This document shows, in pieces, positions 1 through 9,126 of a DNA stretch of 64,000 nucleotides. The position numbers were made by a program, and so were the translations under genes. Within the stretch, counting starts at the first letter, position 1; the number at the start of each line of letters is the position of its first letter. This DNA comes from Paenibacillus_AB sp036577625 (GTDB lineage: Bacteria; Bacillota; Bacilli; Paenibacillales; NBRC-103111), in the NCBI RefSeq assembly GCF_036577625.1, contig NZ_JARBDC010000032.1, positions 106,935 to 170,934 of the forward strand. Direction: 5' to 3'. Under the pieces are notes generated by a model. The model made no database searches. It was not told the origin of the DNA and saw only the letters and a program-made list of their open reading frames with translations.

Positions 1-385
1 AAGCGAACATCGTCGGATGCCGGGCCGCCGCTTCCGAGAGCTGGTCACCGCCCTCCATGTCTTCCGCCATCTCCGACAGTACGCCGCGCAGCGCCGCGCT
101 TTCCGTCTGACGGGACAGCAGTTTGATCGATTCGACCATAGGGACGCCCGACCGGTACAGCGTGGACAGCTGGCGGCAAAAAACGGTGAAATGCTCCGTC
201 TTCGCTTTCGGACCGCCGAGCTTGATTTCTTTATGCCAGATGCTGGCGCCCGGATCGGCGAGCTTCCGGATCCAAAGCCCCCGCGCCTTCAATTCGTCCA
301 TCGCCTGGACGTACGACGGGGCTTCCAAAGAACCTTTGCAATATCGCCCGCTATCGTCGACCGCTTTGTACGTATACTTGGGCAT
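1..385 (-). CDS. Type II secretion / type IV pilus inner-membrane platform protein, PilC/GspF family (N-terminal fragment)
   Basis: The reverse strand from 385 reads MPKYTYKAVDDSGRYCKGSL and continues in frame to the window edge (128 codons, no stop). This opening is typical of PilC/GspF, the polytopic platform protein working with a GspE/PilB ATPase; the stretch FTVFCRQLSTLYRSGVPM (residues about 65-82) matches the first T2SSF domain. It lies 285 bp downstream of a GspE/PilB gene on the same strand, which supports the call. A GGAG sits about 12 nt before the ATG. The rest of the gene is outside the window. Seen: sequence and motif; role inferred from family. Confidence 0.85.
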   Translation of the reverse strand, partial: MPKYTYKAVDDSGRYCKGSLEAPSYVQAMDELKARGLWIRKLADPGASIWHKEIKLGGPKAKTEHFTVFCRQLSTLYRSGVPMVESIKLLSRQTESAALRGVLSEMAEDMEGGDQLSEAAARHPTMFA

Positions 386-454
386 GATCGTTCAACTCCG
401 CTAAACATGAGGCTGAAAAAGGGGATTGGGTCAATATTCCTATATTACAGTCAT

Positions 455-460
455 ATTATA
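455..460 (-). promoter_or_regulatory. Possible -10 element upstream of the pilC-like gene
   Basis: In the 285-bp gap between the gspE-like and pilC-like genes the reverse strand has a perfect TATAAT in an AT-rich block (about 430-520) unlike the GC-rich surroundings, some 70 bp before the pilC start. No convincing -35 is seen 17 bp upstream, so this is only a candidate. Nothing else is recognised in the gap. Confidence 0.25.
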
Positions 461-670
461 CTATATTTTCGATTATGATAGTAATTTTTTTAGGTCTTTT
501 GAACCATTTTTTTTAATGCGGCGATTCAAACGGCGATTAGAAGCGGAGTCGACGGCTCCCTATGGAATGCAAACAAACGAAAACGTTGCGCGGAGAACTT
601 TTTCGGAGGAATAAGGTTTGCCATCGTTTCCTATCGAACTGTAGCGTCGCGGAAAACAACGGCCGCTTCG

Positions 671-2335
671 TTACTCCCTGCCCATGACGCGGAATATTTC
701 CGCCACCGTCGTTTGGCAGGCCGCCGCTTTGCTTAGCCCGTCCTCCATCAGCGAAACGAGGCCTTGCGTCCGCGCGTATGCGCGGTATTCGCTGTCCGAC
801 CGCTTCTGCAGCATCATCGAGCGGAGCGTATCGTCCACGGACAAAATTTCATGGATGGCGAGGCGGCCTTTGTAGCCGGTGCGTCCGCATTCCCCGCAGC
901 CGCGCCCTCTCCGCAGCGTTCGGACGCGGAGACCGTACGACTCCAGCAGCTCGCTTTCCTCGCGGGAAGGCTCGTACGGTTCCGAGCAGTGCGGACATAT
1001 TCGGCGGACGAGCCGTTGGGCGACGATGCAATGGACCGACGACGAGACGAGGAACGGTTCGACTCCCATATCGATCAGCCGGGTTATCGCATTGACGGCG
1101 TCGTTCGTATGCAGCGTGCTCAAAACAAGATGCCCGGTCATCGCCGCGCGGACCGCGATCTCGGCCGTTTCCGCGTCGCGAATTTCCCCGATCATGACGA
1201 CATTCGGGTCCTGCCGCAACATGGCGCGCAGTCCGCGGGCGAACGTGAGGCCCGACGCCGGCTGCACCTGAACCTGGTTGATTCCCTGCAGCTGGTACTC
1301 GACCGGGTCTTCGACCGTAATAATATTAACGTCGTCCTGGTTCAATCGGGCCAAGGCGGAGTACAGCGTCGTCGTTTTGCCGCTTCCCGTCGGTCCGGTA
1401 ATGAGGACGACGCCGTGCGCGCGGCGGATTCCTAGGAGAAACCGGGAAAGGTTATGCTCGGACAAGCCGAGATTCTCGATTTGCTTCAGCGTGCTGCCGA
1501 GATCGAGAATGCGCATGACGATTTTTTCCCCGTGAATGGTCGGGAGCGTCGAAATCCGAATGTCGACTTTGCGATACTCGATGTCCAGCTCCACGCGCCC
1601 GTCCTGGGGCAGCCTTCGCTCCGCCACGTTCAGGCTGCCCATCACTTTGATCCGGGCCGCGATGACGTGGCGCATATGCGGGGGAAGCGTCCGCTCCGTC
1701 CTCATCAGCCCGTCCACCCGGTATCGGATGCGCAGACTGTCTTCCTGCGGGTCGATATGAATGTCGCTCGCCCCGATTTGAACGGCATGCGCGATCATTT
1801 GGTTCACCGTCTTGACGACGGGCGAATCGTCTTCCTCCGCGGCGGCTTTCGTCTCCTCCTGCTCGCGGTGCTGCAAAATTTGGCTGATCTGCTCCACCGA
1901 CTCCTGAAGGCCGTAATATCGCCCGATCGCTCTCTGGAGCTCGTTCCGCGCCGCGATATGAGGCTCGACGCGCATCCCCGTCGTCATCCGCAGCTCGTCG
2001 ATGGCGAAATAATCCAGCGGATCGGCCATTGCCACGATCAGCTTGCCGCCTTCGGCGCGCACGGGCAGCACTTGATGACGCTCCGCCAGCCGCTGCGGGA
2101 TCATGTTGATGATTTTCGGCTCGATTTTTTGACGATACAGCTGGATATGCGGAATGCCGAGCTGCAGCTCCAGCACTTCGATCAGCTGCTGCTCCGTGAT
2201 GTAGCCGCGGTTGATCAAAAATTCGCCGAGCCTCGTTTTCTCCTCTTTTTGCTTCGTCAGCGCCTCGGCCAGCTGCTCGTGTGTCAGCAGTCCGCTCTCG
2301 ACCAGCAGGTCGCCGATTTTTTTGCGGAGAGCCAT
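671..2335 (-). CDS. GspE/PilB-family type II secretion / type IV pilus assembly ATPase
   Basis: A 554-aa hexameric ATPase predicted to power pilin or pseudopilin assembly. The N-terminal 150 residues form a GspE_N (MshEN) domain. The catalytic half has Walker A GPTGSGKTTT at about residue 312, an Asp-box/Walker B segment VVMIGEIRDAET, a His-box region around LSTLHTND, and a C-terminal tetracysteine zinc knuckle (CPHC...CGEC). All catalytic motifs are intact and length is normal for the family. The start has GGGGGAATGGA just upstream. Many Firmicutes place pilT between pilB and pilC; here none is present and the PilC-like gene follows directly. Cannot tell from sequence whether it serves a pilus, competence or secretion system. 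Confidence 0.93.
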   Translation of the reverse strand: MALRKKIGDLLVESGLLTHEQLAEALTKQKEEKTRLGEFLINRGYITEQQLIEVLELQLGIPHIQLYRQKIEPKIINMIPQRLAERHQVLPVRAEGGKLIVAMADPLDYFAIDELRMTTGMRVEPHIAARNELQRAIGRYYGLQESVEQISQILQHREQEETKAAAEEDDSPVVKTVNQMIAHAVQIGASDIHIDPQEDSLRIRYRVDGLMRTERTLPPHMRHVIAARIKVMGSLNVAERRLPQDGRVELDIEYRKVDIRISTLPTIHGEKIVMRILDLGSTLKQIENLGLSEHNLSRFLLGIRRAHGVVLITGPTGSGKTTTLYSALARLNQDDVNIITVEDPVEYQLQGINQVQVQPASGLTFARGLRAMLRQDPNVVMIGEIRDAETAEIAVRAAMTGHLVLSTLHTNDAVNAITRLIDMGVEPFLVSSSVHCIVAQRLVRRICPHCSEPYEPSREESELLESYGLRVRTLRRGRGCGECGRTGYKGRLAIHEILSVDDTLRSMMLQKRSDSEYRAYARTQGLVSLMEDGLSKAAACQTTVAEIFRVMGRE

Positions 2336-2364
2336 GCTTCCATTCCCCCAAAGGCATGTCGTGG

Positions 2365-2399
2365 AAAAAAAACGACCCGGCTTCTCGCAAGTCGGGTCG
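2365..2399 (-). terminator. Intrinsic terminator downstream of mutM
   Basis: On the reverse strand CGACCCGACTT and AAGCCGGGTCG form a stem (one mismatch) with a GCGAG loop, followed by eight T. It lies about 38 bp after the mutM stop and only 29 bp before the gspE-like start, so it should end the polA-mutM transcript or act as an attenuator for gspE. Confidence 0.8.
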
Positions 2400-2437
2400 G
2401 CAGAGCCGGCCGGCGCCGGTTGTCGTTCTCTCTTCTG

Positions 2438-3286
2438 TTATCGGTTCCCCGCTTGCTTCCGCTCCGGCTGGCAGCGGGGACAATAATGGGTGCCGCGGCC
2501 GCCGAGCACGATTTTGCGGATCGGTTCCCCGCAGCGGCGGCACGGCTCGCCCTTCCGTCCGTACGCCTCCAGCCGCTGCTGAAACATGCCCATTTCGCCC
2601 TGCCCGTTCACGTACGATTTGATCGACGAGCCTCCGGCTTCGACCGCTTCCCGCAGCGTCTTGACGATCGCCTCGTGCAGCGCGGCCATCTCCCGCTTCG
2701 ACAGCGAGTCCGTCGTCCGCTCCGGATGAATGCGCGCTTCGTACAGCGCTTCGTCCGCGTAAATGTTGCCGAGTCCCGCCACATATTCCTGATTCAGCAG
2801 GAACGGCTTCACCTTCGTCGACTTCCCCGCCGCTTCGCGGCTGAACGCCGCCAAGGTGAAATCGGGGCCGAGCGGCTCCAGCCCGAGCTTGCGCAGCGGC
2901 AGCTCCGCCAAGTCTTCGCCGCGCGGGAACAAATGCATCGTCCCGAATTGACGAACGTCCTTGTAGCGCAGCTCGGTGCCGTCGCCCAAATGAAAAATGA
3001 CGTGAGTATGCTTTTCGACAGGCTCGCTCGACGCATAGACGCCGTAGCGGCCTTCCATTCGCAAATGCGAGACGAGCACCAGGTCGTCCAGCATCAAACG
3101 CAAAAATTTGCCGCGCCGCTCCACCGATCGGATCGTCTGCCCCGCCAGCATCGCGGCGAACAGGTCGCAATCGTCCGGCCGCTGAATGATGCGCGCCAGA
3201 CTGACGGTGACGCGTTCGATCGTTTTACCGGCGACGAGCGTTTCGAGCGTTCGGCGAATCGTCTCCACCTCGGGCAATTCCGGCAC
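2438..3286 (-). CDS. mutM: Formamidopyrimidine-DNA glycosylase (Fpg/MutM)
   Basis: Base-excision repair glycosylase/AP lyase that removes 8-oxoguanine and ring-opened purines. The 282-aa product starts PELPEVETIRRTL after the initiator, giving the catalytic Pro1 and Glu2. The conserved Lys region, a helix-two-turn-helix, and a C-terminal zinc finger (CRRC...CPRC) are all present. Start is GTG at 3286 with GGGAGGG seven nt upstream. It follows polA by 21 bp, the usual Bacillales arrangement of a repair operon, and is closed by a terminator at 2365-2399. Confidence 0.97.
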   Translation of the reverse strand: MPELPEVETIRRTLETLVAGKTIERVTVSLARIIQRPDDCDLFAAMLAGQTIRSVERRGKFLRLMLDDLVLVSHLRMEGRYGVYASSEPVEKHTHVIFHLGDGTELRYKDVRQFGTMHLFPRGEDLAELPLRKLGLEPLGPDFTLAAFSREAAGKSTKVKPFLLNQEYVAGLGNIYADEALYEARIHPERTTDSLSKREMAALHEAIVKTLREAVEAGGSSIKSYVNGQGEMGMFQQRLEAYGRKGEPCRRCGEPIRKIVLGGRGTHYCPRCQPERKQAGNR

Positions 3287-3307
3287 TTTCGTTCCCTCCC
3301 TGATGCG

Positions 3308-5974
3308 TTACTTCGCTTCGTACCAGTTGTCGCCGTAGCTGACGTCGACCTTGAGCGGGACGTCGAGCTTCAGGGCGCTTTCCATCACTTCCGGCACGAG
3401 CCGCTTCATCGTCTCGAGCTCGTCCTTCGGCACCTCGAAGACGAGTTCGTCGTGCACCTGCAGCAGCATCCGGCTGCGCAGCTTGTCCCGTCTCATCCGT
3501 TCCTCGATCTGCACCATCGCCATTTTGATAATGTCGGCGGCGGTTCCCTGAATCGGGGAGTTCATCGCCGTCCGTTCGGCGAACGAGCGCAAATTGAAGT
3601 TCGACGCGTTAATGTCGGGCAAATAGCGGCGGCGCTGCAGCAGCGTCGTCACGTACCCGTTCGCCCGCGCCTGCTTTACGATATCGTCCATATATTGGCG
3701 AACGCCCTGGAACACGGCGAAATATTGCTCGATAAACTGCGCCGCTTCCTTGCGGGTAATGTTCAGGTTTTGCGACAAGCCGTAGTCGCTGATGCCGTAC
3801 ACGATGCCGAAATTGACCGCCTTCGCCTGGCGGCGCATGTTCGCGTCGACCTCCGACTCCGATACGCCGAACACGTCCATCGCCGTCTTCGTATGGATGT
3901 CCATGTCGCCGAAAAACGCTTCCTTCATCTTCTCGTCGCCGGATATGTGCGCCAGCACGCGCAGCTCGATCTGCGAATAGTCGGCCGCGAGCATCAGCCA
4001 GTCCGGCTCGCTCGGCACGAACACTTTGCGGATTTTCCGCCCTTCCTCGAGCCGGATCGGAATGTTTTGCAGGTTCGGAAACTGGCTGCTGAGCCGGCCC
4101 GTCGCCGCGATCGTCTGCTGGTAGTACGTATGCACCTTGCCCGTTTCGCCGCGAATTTCTTTCAGCAGTCCTTCCACGTAGGTGGACTGCAGCTTCGCAA
4201 GCTGGCGGTAAATCAAGATGCTGGAGACGACTTCGTGATACGGCGCCAGCTTCTCCAGCACCTCGGCGTCCGTCGAATAGCCGGTTTTCGTTTTTTTGAT
4301 GACCGGCAGGCCGAGCTTCTCGAACAAAATGTCGCCGAGCTGCTTCGGCGAGTTCAGGTTGAATTCGACGCCGGCTCCGCGGTAAATGCCCTCGACCAGC
4401 TGGTCGATGCTTTTGCCGAGCTCGCCGCCGAGCTGCTTCAAGCCGTCCGCGTTCACCCGGACGCCGCGCTTCTCCATCGAAGCGAGGACGCGGGCGAGCG
4501 GAAATTCGAGCTCGTAATAAAGCCGGTTCATTTCGCCCTTCTCCAGCTCGCCGCGCAGCACCGGCTTCAGCTTATGAAGCAGCGCCGCCTTGCGGCCCAA
4601 ATGCTCGCTGAGCGGCCCCGCTTCGGGCAGCTTGAACTTCGCGCCTTTGCCGAAAACGGCTTCGTCCGCTTCGAGCGGCGGGAGGCCGTACCGTCCGGCC
4701 AGCTCGCTCAGCGTGTGCGTCGATTCGGTCGGATCGAGCAAATAGGCGGCGATCAGCACGTCGAAATCGACGCCGCGCAGCTCGATGCCCCGCCAGTGGA
4801 GCGCCACTTCCGCGCGGTGCATGTCGTAGACGATTTTGCCCGCGTTCTCGTCCGCGAGGAAGTCGCGCAGAGCGCCCGCTTCGGGCGTATCGAGCAGCTC
4901 GGACGCGACGAACAGCGAGGCGCCGTCCTTCGTATGGAACGCGAGGCCGATCACGTCGGCCATATGCGGGTTTTCGCCGACGACTTCGATATGGACCGCC
5001 TCGACGTCTTTCAGCTTGTCCGCGAACGGGCCGCCGAGCGTCTCGCGCGTTACGATCTCGACGTCGATCGCTTCGCGGTCCGCGCGGCCTTCGGACGACG
5101 CCCCGCCGAACAAATCCATTTTGTCGAGCAGCGATTTGAACTCCAGCTTGCGGAACATCGCCCCGAGCGTCGGGCCGTCGAAGCCGTCGTACTGCAGCTC
5201 GTCCAGCTTCATCTCGATCGGCACGTCGCGGAAAATCGTCGCCAGCTCCTTGGACATCCGCGCGTCGTCCGCGTGCTCCTTGATTTTGTCCTGAATTTTG
5301 CCGGAAATTTCGTCCGCGTTGGCGAGCACTTCCTCCACGGTGCCGTACTGGTGCAAAAATTTAAGCGCAGTCTTCTCGCCTACGCCCGGGATGCCCGGTA
5401 TATTGTCGGAGGCGTCGCCCATGAGGCCCTTCAAATCGATGATTTGCTTCGGGGCGAGCCCGTATTTGTCTCGAATCGCTTCCGGAGTGAACCGGTCGAC
5501 CTCGCTGACGCCTTTGCGCGTGAGCGCGATCGTTACGCGGTCGGATGCGAGCTGCAGCATGTCCTTGTCGCCGCTTACGACGACGACGTCCAGCCCTTTC
5601 TCGTCGGCGAGCCGGGTGAGCGTGCCGATAATGTCGTCCGCTTCGTAGCCCGGCAGCTCGAACTGCTTGATGCCGAACGACTGCACGAGCTCGCGGATGA
5701 GCGGGAATTGCTCGGACAGCTCCGGCGGAGTTTTCGCCCGGCCGCCTTTGTATTCTTTGTAGCCTTCGTGCCGGAACGTGGCTTTCCCCGCGTCGAAAGC
5801 GACCAGAAAATGCGTCGGCTTCTCCTCCTCAATCAATTTGAGCAGCATCGTCGTAAATCCGAATACGGCGTTCGTATGCAGTCCGCTGGAATTGCTGAGC
5901 AGCGGGAGCGCGTAAAACGCCCGGCTGGCGATGCTGTTGCCGTCGATCAAGATCAACTTCTCCAAATGGCACAC
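3308..5974 (-). CDS. polA: DNA polymerase I
   Basis: An 888-aa repair and Okazaki-fragment polymerase. Order: 5'-3' exonuclease domain (about 1-290, opening LILIDGNSIASRAF), 3'-5' exonuclease-like domain (about 310-490), polymerase domain (about 500-888) with motif A DYSQIELRVLAHISGD, motif B RRQAKAVNFGIVYG and motif C VHDELVFE. The 3'-5' exonuclease region lacks the metal-binding DxE pair (the segment reads AVHIEVVGENPH), so proofreading is probably absent, as in Bacillus-type Pol I. Start is uncertain: GTG at 5974 or TTG at 5965, where GGGGTG is better spaced. It is divergent from the HAD gene at 6076 and co-oriented with mutM. Confidence 0.97.
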   Translation of the reverse strand: MCHLEKLILIDGNSIASRAFYALPLLSNSSGLHTNAVFGFTTMLLKLIEEEKPTHFLVAFDAGKATFRHEGYKEYKGGRAKTPPELSEQFPLIRELVQSFGIKQFELPGYEADDIIGTLTRLADEKGLDVVVVSGDKDMLQLASDRVTIALTRKGVSEVDRFTPEAIRDKYGLAPKQIIDLKGLMGDASDNIPGIPGVGEKTALKFLHQYGTVEEVLANADEISGKIQDKIKEHADDARMSKELATIFRDVPIEMKLDELQYDGFDGPTLGAMFRKLEFKSLLDKMDLFGGASSEGRADREAIDVEIVTRETLGGPFADKLKDVEAVHIEVVGENPHMADVIGLAFHTKDGASLFVASELLDTPEAGALRDFLADENAGKIVYDMHRAEVALHWRGIELRGVDFDVLIAAYLLDPTESTHTLSELAGRYGLPPLEADEAVFGKGAKFKLPEAGPLSEHLGRKAALLHKLKPVLRGELEKGEMNRLYYELEFPLARVLASMEKRGVRVNADGLKQLGGELGKSIDQLVEGIYRGAGVEFNLNSPKQLGDILFEKLGLPVIKKTKTGYSTDAEVLEKLAPYHEVVSSILIYRQLAKLQSTYVEGLLKEIRGETGKVHTYYQQTIAATGRLSSQFPNLQNIPIRLEEGRKIRKVFVPSEPDWLMLAADYSQIELRVLAHISGDEKMKEAFFGDMDIHTKTAMDVFGVSESEVDANMRRQAKAVNFGIVYGISDYGLSQNLNITRKEAAQFIEQYFAVFQGVRQYMDDIVKQARANGYVTTLLQRRRYLPDINASNFNLRSFAERTAMNSPIQGTAADIIKMAMVQIEERMRRDKLRSRMLLQVHDELVFEVPKDELETMKRLVPEVMESALKLDVPLKVDVSYGDNWYEAK

Positions 5975-6075
5975 CCCATTCCTGAAATCCTTCTCCCATC
6001 ATAGCATAACGGCAACCACATATGAACAACCCGTGAACGCATACATATAGAGGAAACGATTGGAGGCGAAGGAAC

Positions 6076-6837
6076 GTGAAACGACCGTTTACTCCGCGCA
6101 ACACGAAAGCGGTCTTCTTCGATATGAACAATACGCTCGTCGATCCGAAAGCTTCGTTCGACGCATGCTTCGTGAACGTGCTGGTCGATTTCGCCGGCCG
6201 TTGGGACAACGACGGAGAAGGCTGGGATCCCGGCAGCGTGCTGGCGACGTACAAAGCGCAGTGGAACGGCATCGCGCCGCGGCTTGCCGGCAAGCCGCAG
6301 GAGCTCGAACGGGCGAAGAAGCAGTGTCTCGAGGCGGCGCTGCGGCGTTATCCGTTTCTCGTAAACGACGCGTTCGTCCATTCGTTTTTCCGGGAAATGC
6401 GGCGTCAAATGCGCGACCGCGCCGTCCTCGTTCCGAACGCGCTCGAGGCGGTCGCCAAGCTGTCCGGCGCGTATCGGCTCGGGATTATTACGAACGGCGG
6501 CAAGGAGCAGCAGGAGCGGGTGATGAACAGGCTGGGTCTGGCCGACTACATCGCCGGCGATCTCGTCGTCGCCTCGAATCGGAGCGGGGTCCGCAAGCCG
6601 AACCCGGCCATTTTCCGGTCGGCGCTTTCGGCCGCGGGCGTTCGTCCCGGGGAAGCGGTCATGGTCGGCGACTCGTGGAAAAACGATATACTGGGAGCGG
6701 TGAAATGCGGCATGAACGCGGTATGGCTGAACCGGGCCGGCGCGCGAAAAAGCTCCCGGCGCAAAGCCGGGAGCGTTGAAATTCCGGTCGTGGCCGGTTT
6801 CGGCGAGCTGACGGAGCTGTTCGAGCCGCTTTCGTGA
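6076..6837 (+). CDS. HAD-superfamily hydrolase with altered motif I (DMNNT)
   Basis: A 253-aa HAD type I hydrolase. Motif I is FFDMNNTLVD near residue 15, motif II IITNGG, motif III the Lys in RKPNPAIF, motif IV MVGDSWKNDILGA. A four-helix C1 cap lies between motifs I and II. The second motif I Asp (general acid/base of HAD phosphatases) is Asn here, while nucleophile and Mg ligands are kept, so turnover may be reduced or chemistry altered. Start is GTG with GGAGG nine nt upstream. It is divergent from polA and its 3' end lies 7 bp from the end of the EAL gene, with a terminator for the opposite strand inside its last codons. Substrate unknown. Confidence 0.85.
   Translation: MKRPFTPRNTKAVFFDMNNTLVDPKASFDACFVNVLVDFAGRWDNDGEGWDPGSVLATYKAQWNGIAPRLAGKPQELERAKKQCLEAALRRYPFLVNDAFVHSFFREMRRQMRDRAVLVPNALEAVAKLSGAYRLGIITNGGKEQQERVMNRLGLADYIAGDLVVASNRSGVRKPNPAIFRSALSAAGVRPGEAVMVGDSWKNDILGAVKCGMNAVWLNRAGARKSSRRKAGSVEIPVVAGFGELTELFEPLS
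6747..6774 (-). terminator. Intrinsic terminator of the pst-phoU-EAL operon, inside the HAD gene
   Basis: On the reverse strand GCTCCCGGC and GCCGGGAGC form a perfect 9-bp stem with a 5-nt loop followed by TTTTT. It lies 70 bp beyond the EAL gene stop (6845), within the last 30 codons of the convergent HAD gene. Confidence 0.8.
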
Positions 6838-6844
6838 CGAGCGG

Positions 6845-9091
6845 TTATCCGTTCAGCGAATCTGCGGCTGCTCCGACCGTTTCGTAAAAATAGACGCTGC
6901 CGAGATGCGCTTTCGCCCGCTTTTTCAGCTTGGCGGCCGCGTGCGAGATGTATTCGGCGGTAAGGTGCGGGCTGCATTCGCATATGATCAGCGAGAGCGA
7001 AATGTTGACGCGATCCGTATCGACCGGGCTGCCTTCGCGATCGAACACGACGACCGCTTCCTCCGGGCCGGTGAAGGCGGCCACGCCCGCATCGAAGCGG
7101 CGGATCATCTCCTCGCACAGCTCGTGCGGCGTGTCCGACCGCGACATGACGATAAAATCGTCCCCGCCGATATGGCCGACGAAATCGTCGTCCGCCCCCC
7201 GCTCGCGGCACGATTCCAGTAGGACGCCCGCCGTGAACTGGATCAGCTCGTCCCCTTTCTGAAACCCGTACCGGTCGTTGAACCATTTGAAAAAATCGAG
7301 ATCGGCGTAAATGACCGAAAAACGCCCCGCCTCCGCGATGCGCCGGTTCAGCTCGCGCTGAATGCGCAAATTGCCCGGCAGCCCGGTAAGCGGATTGGCG
7401 ATGCGCGCGTGCTCGATGCGCACCTTCGTGATCGATTCCAGGATGGTGCGGACCGAAGCGACGCCTTTGAACCGCTCGCCGCTCGTAATGACGACGCAAT
7501 CGTACAAATGGTTCGCTTCACGCGCCGTCGTCATCCGCGACACTTGATCGAGCGGTACGCGCTCGTCCACCGTCAGCGGATTCGGGTCCATCAGCCGAAC
7601 GATCGGCCGGTTCCAATAGAGCGGAACGCCGTACTGCCCGGCCAACTGCTGAAACAGCTTCTCGCGCATGACGAGTCCGGCCGGAACGCCGTCCGAAACG
7701 ACGACCGCGGCCGGCTCGTTTTCGTTTTCCTTGAAAAAACGGACGACCTCGGAAATGAGCGTTTCGGGCTCGAACAGGCGGGACGGGGCGGCGATCGTGC
7801 CGACCGGCGGGAAGCCGCCGGAGCCGCGCAGCCGCTGCGCAAGCCGGATCTGCTCCGCATGGCGCGCGTCGGGCTTCTCCAGCTTCGGCGACGGACGGGC
7901 CAGCAGGTAGCCTTGGCCGAAATGGACCCCCATCTGCAGCAGCTTGTGCAGCTCCTCGCTCCGCTCGATCCCTTCGGCGATAATGCGGATGTTCATTTTG
8001 TCGGCGAAGGCGACGAACGTTTCGAGAATATGCTCCTTGATTTTATCCTTGTGCACGTTTCGAATGAGCGAGCGGTCGACCTTGATGAAATCGGGGTGAA
8101 GCTCGGCGATCGCCTGCAGCGAGGAATAGCCCGCGCCGGCGTCGTCGATGGCGATCTGGTATCCTTGGCTGCGGTAATGCCGCAATATTTGTTTGGCGGT
8201 GGAAAAATCTTCGATCGAGCTGCGCTCCGTAATTTCGAACACGACGTTGTGCGGCGACAAGCCGCGCCGTTCCAGCAGCTTCAGCGTCCGTCCCGGCGTA
8301 AAGTGCGGATCGTGAATGACCTGGGCGGGAATGTTGATGAAGATGCGCTGCTCCCTGCTCAGCTCGCCGCAGCCGGCGATCGCCTTCTCCCGGGCGAGCC
8401 GGTCGAGCGTGTACAGCATTCCTTCCTCCTCGGCGAACTTGAACAGCTCGACCGGCGAGGCGAACTCGGTATGCTGCGGTCCGCGGCTGAGCGATTCGTA
8501 GCCGAGAACGGTTCCGTCCGCTAGCGAAACGATCGGCTGGTAGACGGCGTCGATCGTCCGGCTCTCGATAATGGCGTGAAACCGTCTCGTCTTCGCCTCC
8601 TTCGCCCCCGCGCGCGGGGAAGGGGAGCTCTTCGCCTCGCGTATCGCCCGTTTCGCGGCTTCGTAGACGCGCTTCGCCGTTTGCCCCGCCGCCGCGGGAG
8701 GAAGCAGCGCGCAGCCGAGCCAAAACGTCGGCGCCTCCGCCCCGAATTCGTTCGCGAGGAAGCCCTCCAGCCGCAGCTTGATCTGCATGCCGACCTCGCG
8801 CGCGTACAGCCCGGCGTCGGGAACGCCGGGCTCGATGAACAGGTGGAAGAACAAATCGTCGCCGACCGTTTTGAACAAAAAGACGTCGGGCCACTCCGCA
8901 AGGCTCGCGCAGGCGGCGGCCCGCGCGGACGCGGCGATCGCCTCGTCCGCCGGTCCGGACGCCTCGATCCGCGTCCGGACCGGCTCCTCCGCGTCCGAGC
9001 GGCGGACGGCGTCGAGCACGACCAGCCCGCAGCGGCCCTCCTCCGTTTTTCGCGCGATCAAATCGAGCTCCTGCTTGCTCCAATCGAGCAT
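6845..9091 (-). CDS. Cyclic-di-GMP signalling protein, EAL-CBS-GGDEF architecture
   Basis: About 748 aa. N-terminal 165 residues unrecognised; EAL domain about 170-415; a CBS-like pair about 440-575; GGDEF domain about 590-745. The EAL keeps the phosphodiesterase residues: ESLSRG (ExLxR), FINIPAQ, FEITE, IAIDDAGAGYSS, FIKVDRS, IIAEGIE and FGQGY. The GGDEF signature is GGDDF in GHIGGDDFIV, so cyclase activity is doubtful and this half may instead sense GTP. The ATG at 9091 is preferred because GGTGAGGG is six nt upstream; the ATG at 9097 would abut it. It starts 35 bp after the phoU stop with no terminator between, so it appears to be the last gene of the PhoP-controlled pst operon. Cytosolic, no TM segment seen. 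Confidence 0.9.
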   Translation of the reverse strand: MLDWSKQELDLIARKTEEGRCGLVVLDAVRRSDAEEPVRTRIEASGPADEAIAASARAAACASLAEWPDVFLFKTVGDDLFFHLFIEPGVPDAGLYAREVGMQIKLRLEGFLANEFGAEAPTFWLGCALLPPAAAGQTAKRVYEAAKRAIREAKSSPSPRAGAKEAKTRRFHAIIESRTIDAVYQPIVSLADGTVLGYESLSRGPQHTEFASPVELFKFAEEEGMLYTLDRLAREKAIAGCGELSREQRIFINIPAQVIHDPHFTPGRTLKLLERRGLSPHNVVFEITERSSIEDFSTAKQILRHYRSQGYQIAIDDAGAGYSSLQAIAELHPDFIKVDRSLIRNVHKDKIKEHILETFVAFADKMNIRIIAEGIERSEELHKLLQMGVHFGQGYLLARPSPKLEKPDARHAEQIRLAQRLRGSGGFPPVGTIAAPSRLFEPETLISEVVRFFKENENEPAAVVVSDGVPAGLVMREKLFQQLAGQYGVPLYWNRPIVRLMDPNPLTVDERVPLDQVSRMTTAREANHLYDCVVITSGERFKGVASVRTILESITKVRIEHARIANPLTGLPGNLRIQRELNRRIAEAGRFSVIYADLDFFKWFNDRYGFQKGDELIQFTAGVLLESCRERGADDDFVGHIGGDDFIVMSRSDTPHELCEEMIRRFDAGVAAFTGPEEAVVVFDREGSPVDTDRVNISLSLIICECSPHLTAEYISHAAAKLKKRAKAHLGSVYFYETVGAAADSLNG

Positions 9092-9126
9092 GAACATCCC
9101 TCACCCGTGTATGCTGCCTGCCGTTA

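Noticed and set aside
1454..6004. A 1516-codon open frame on the forward strand
   Set aside because: It is antisense to gspE, mutM and polA, whose protein motifs are unmistakable; Arg/His/Gln-rich composition is typical of a GC-rich shadow frame.
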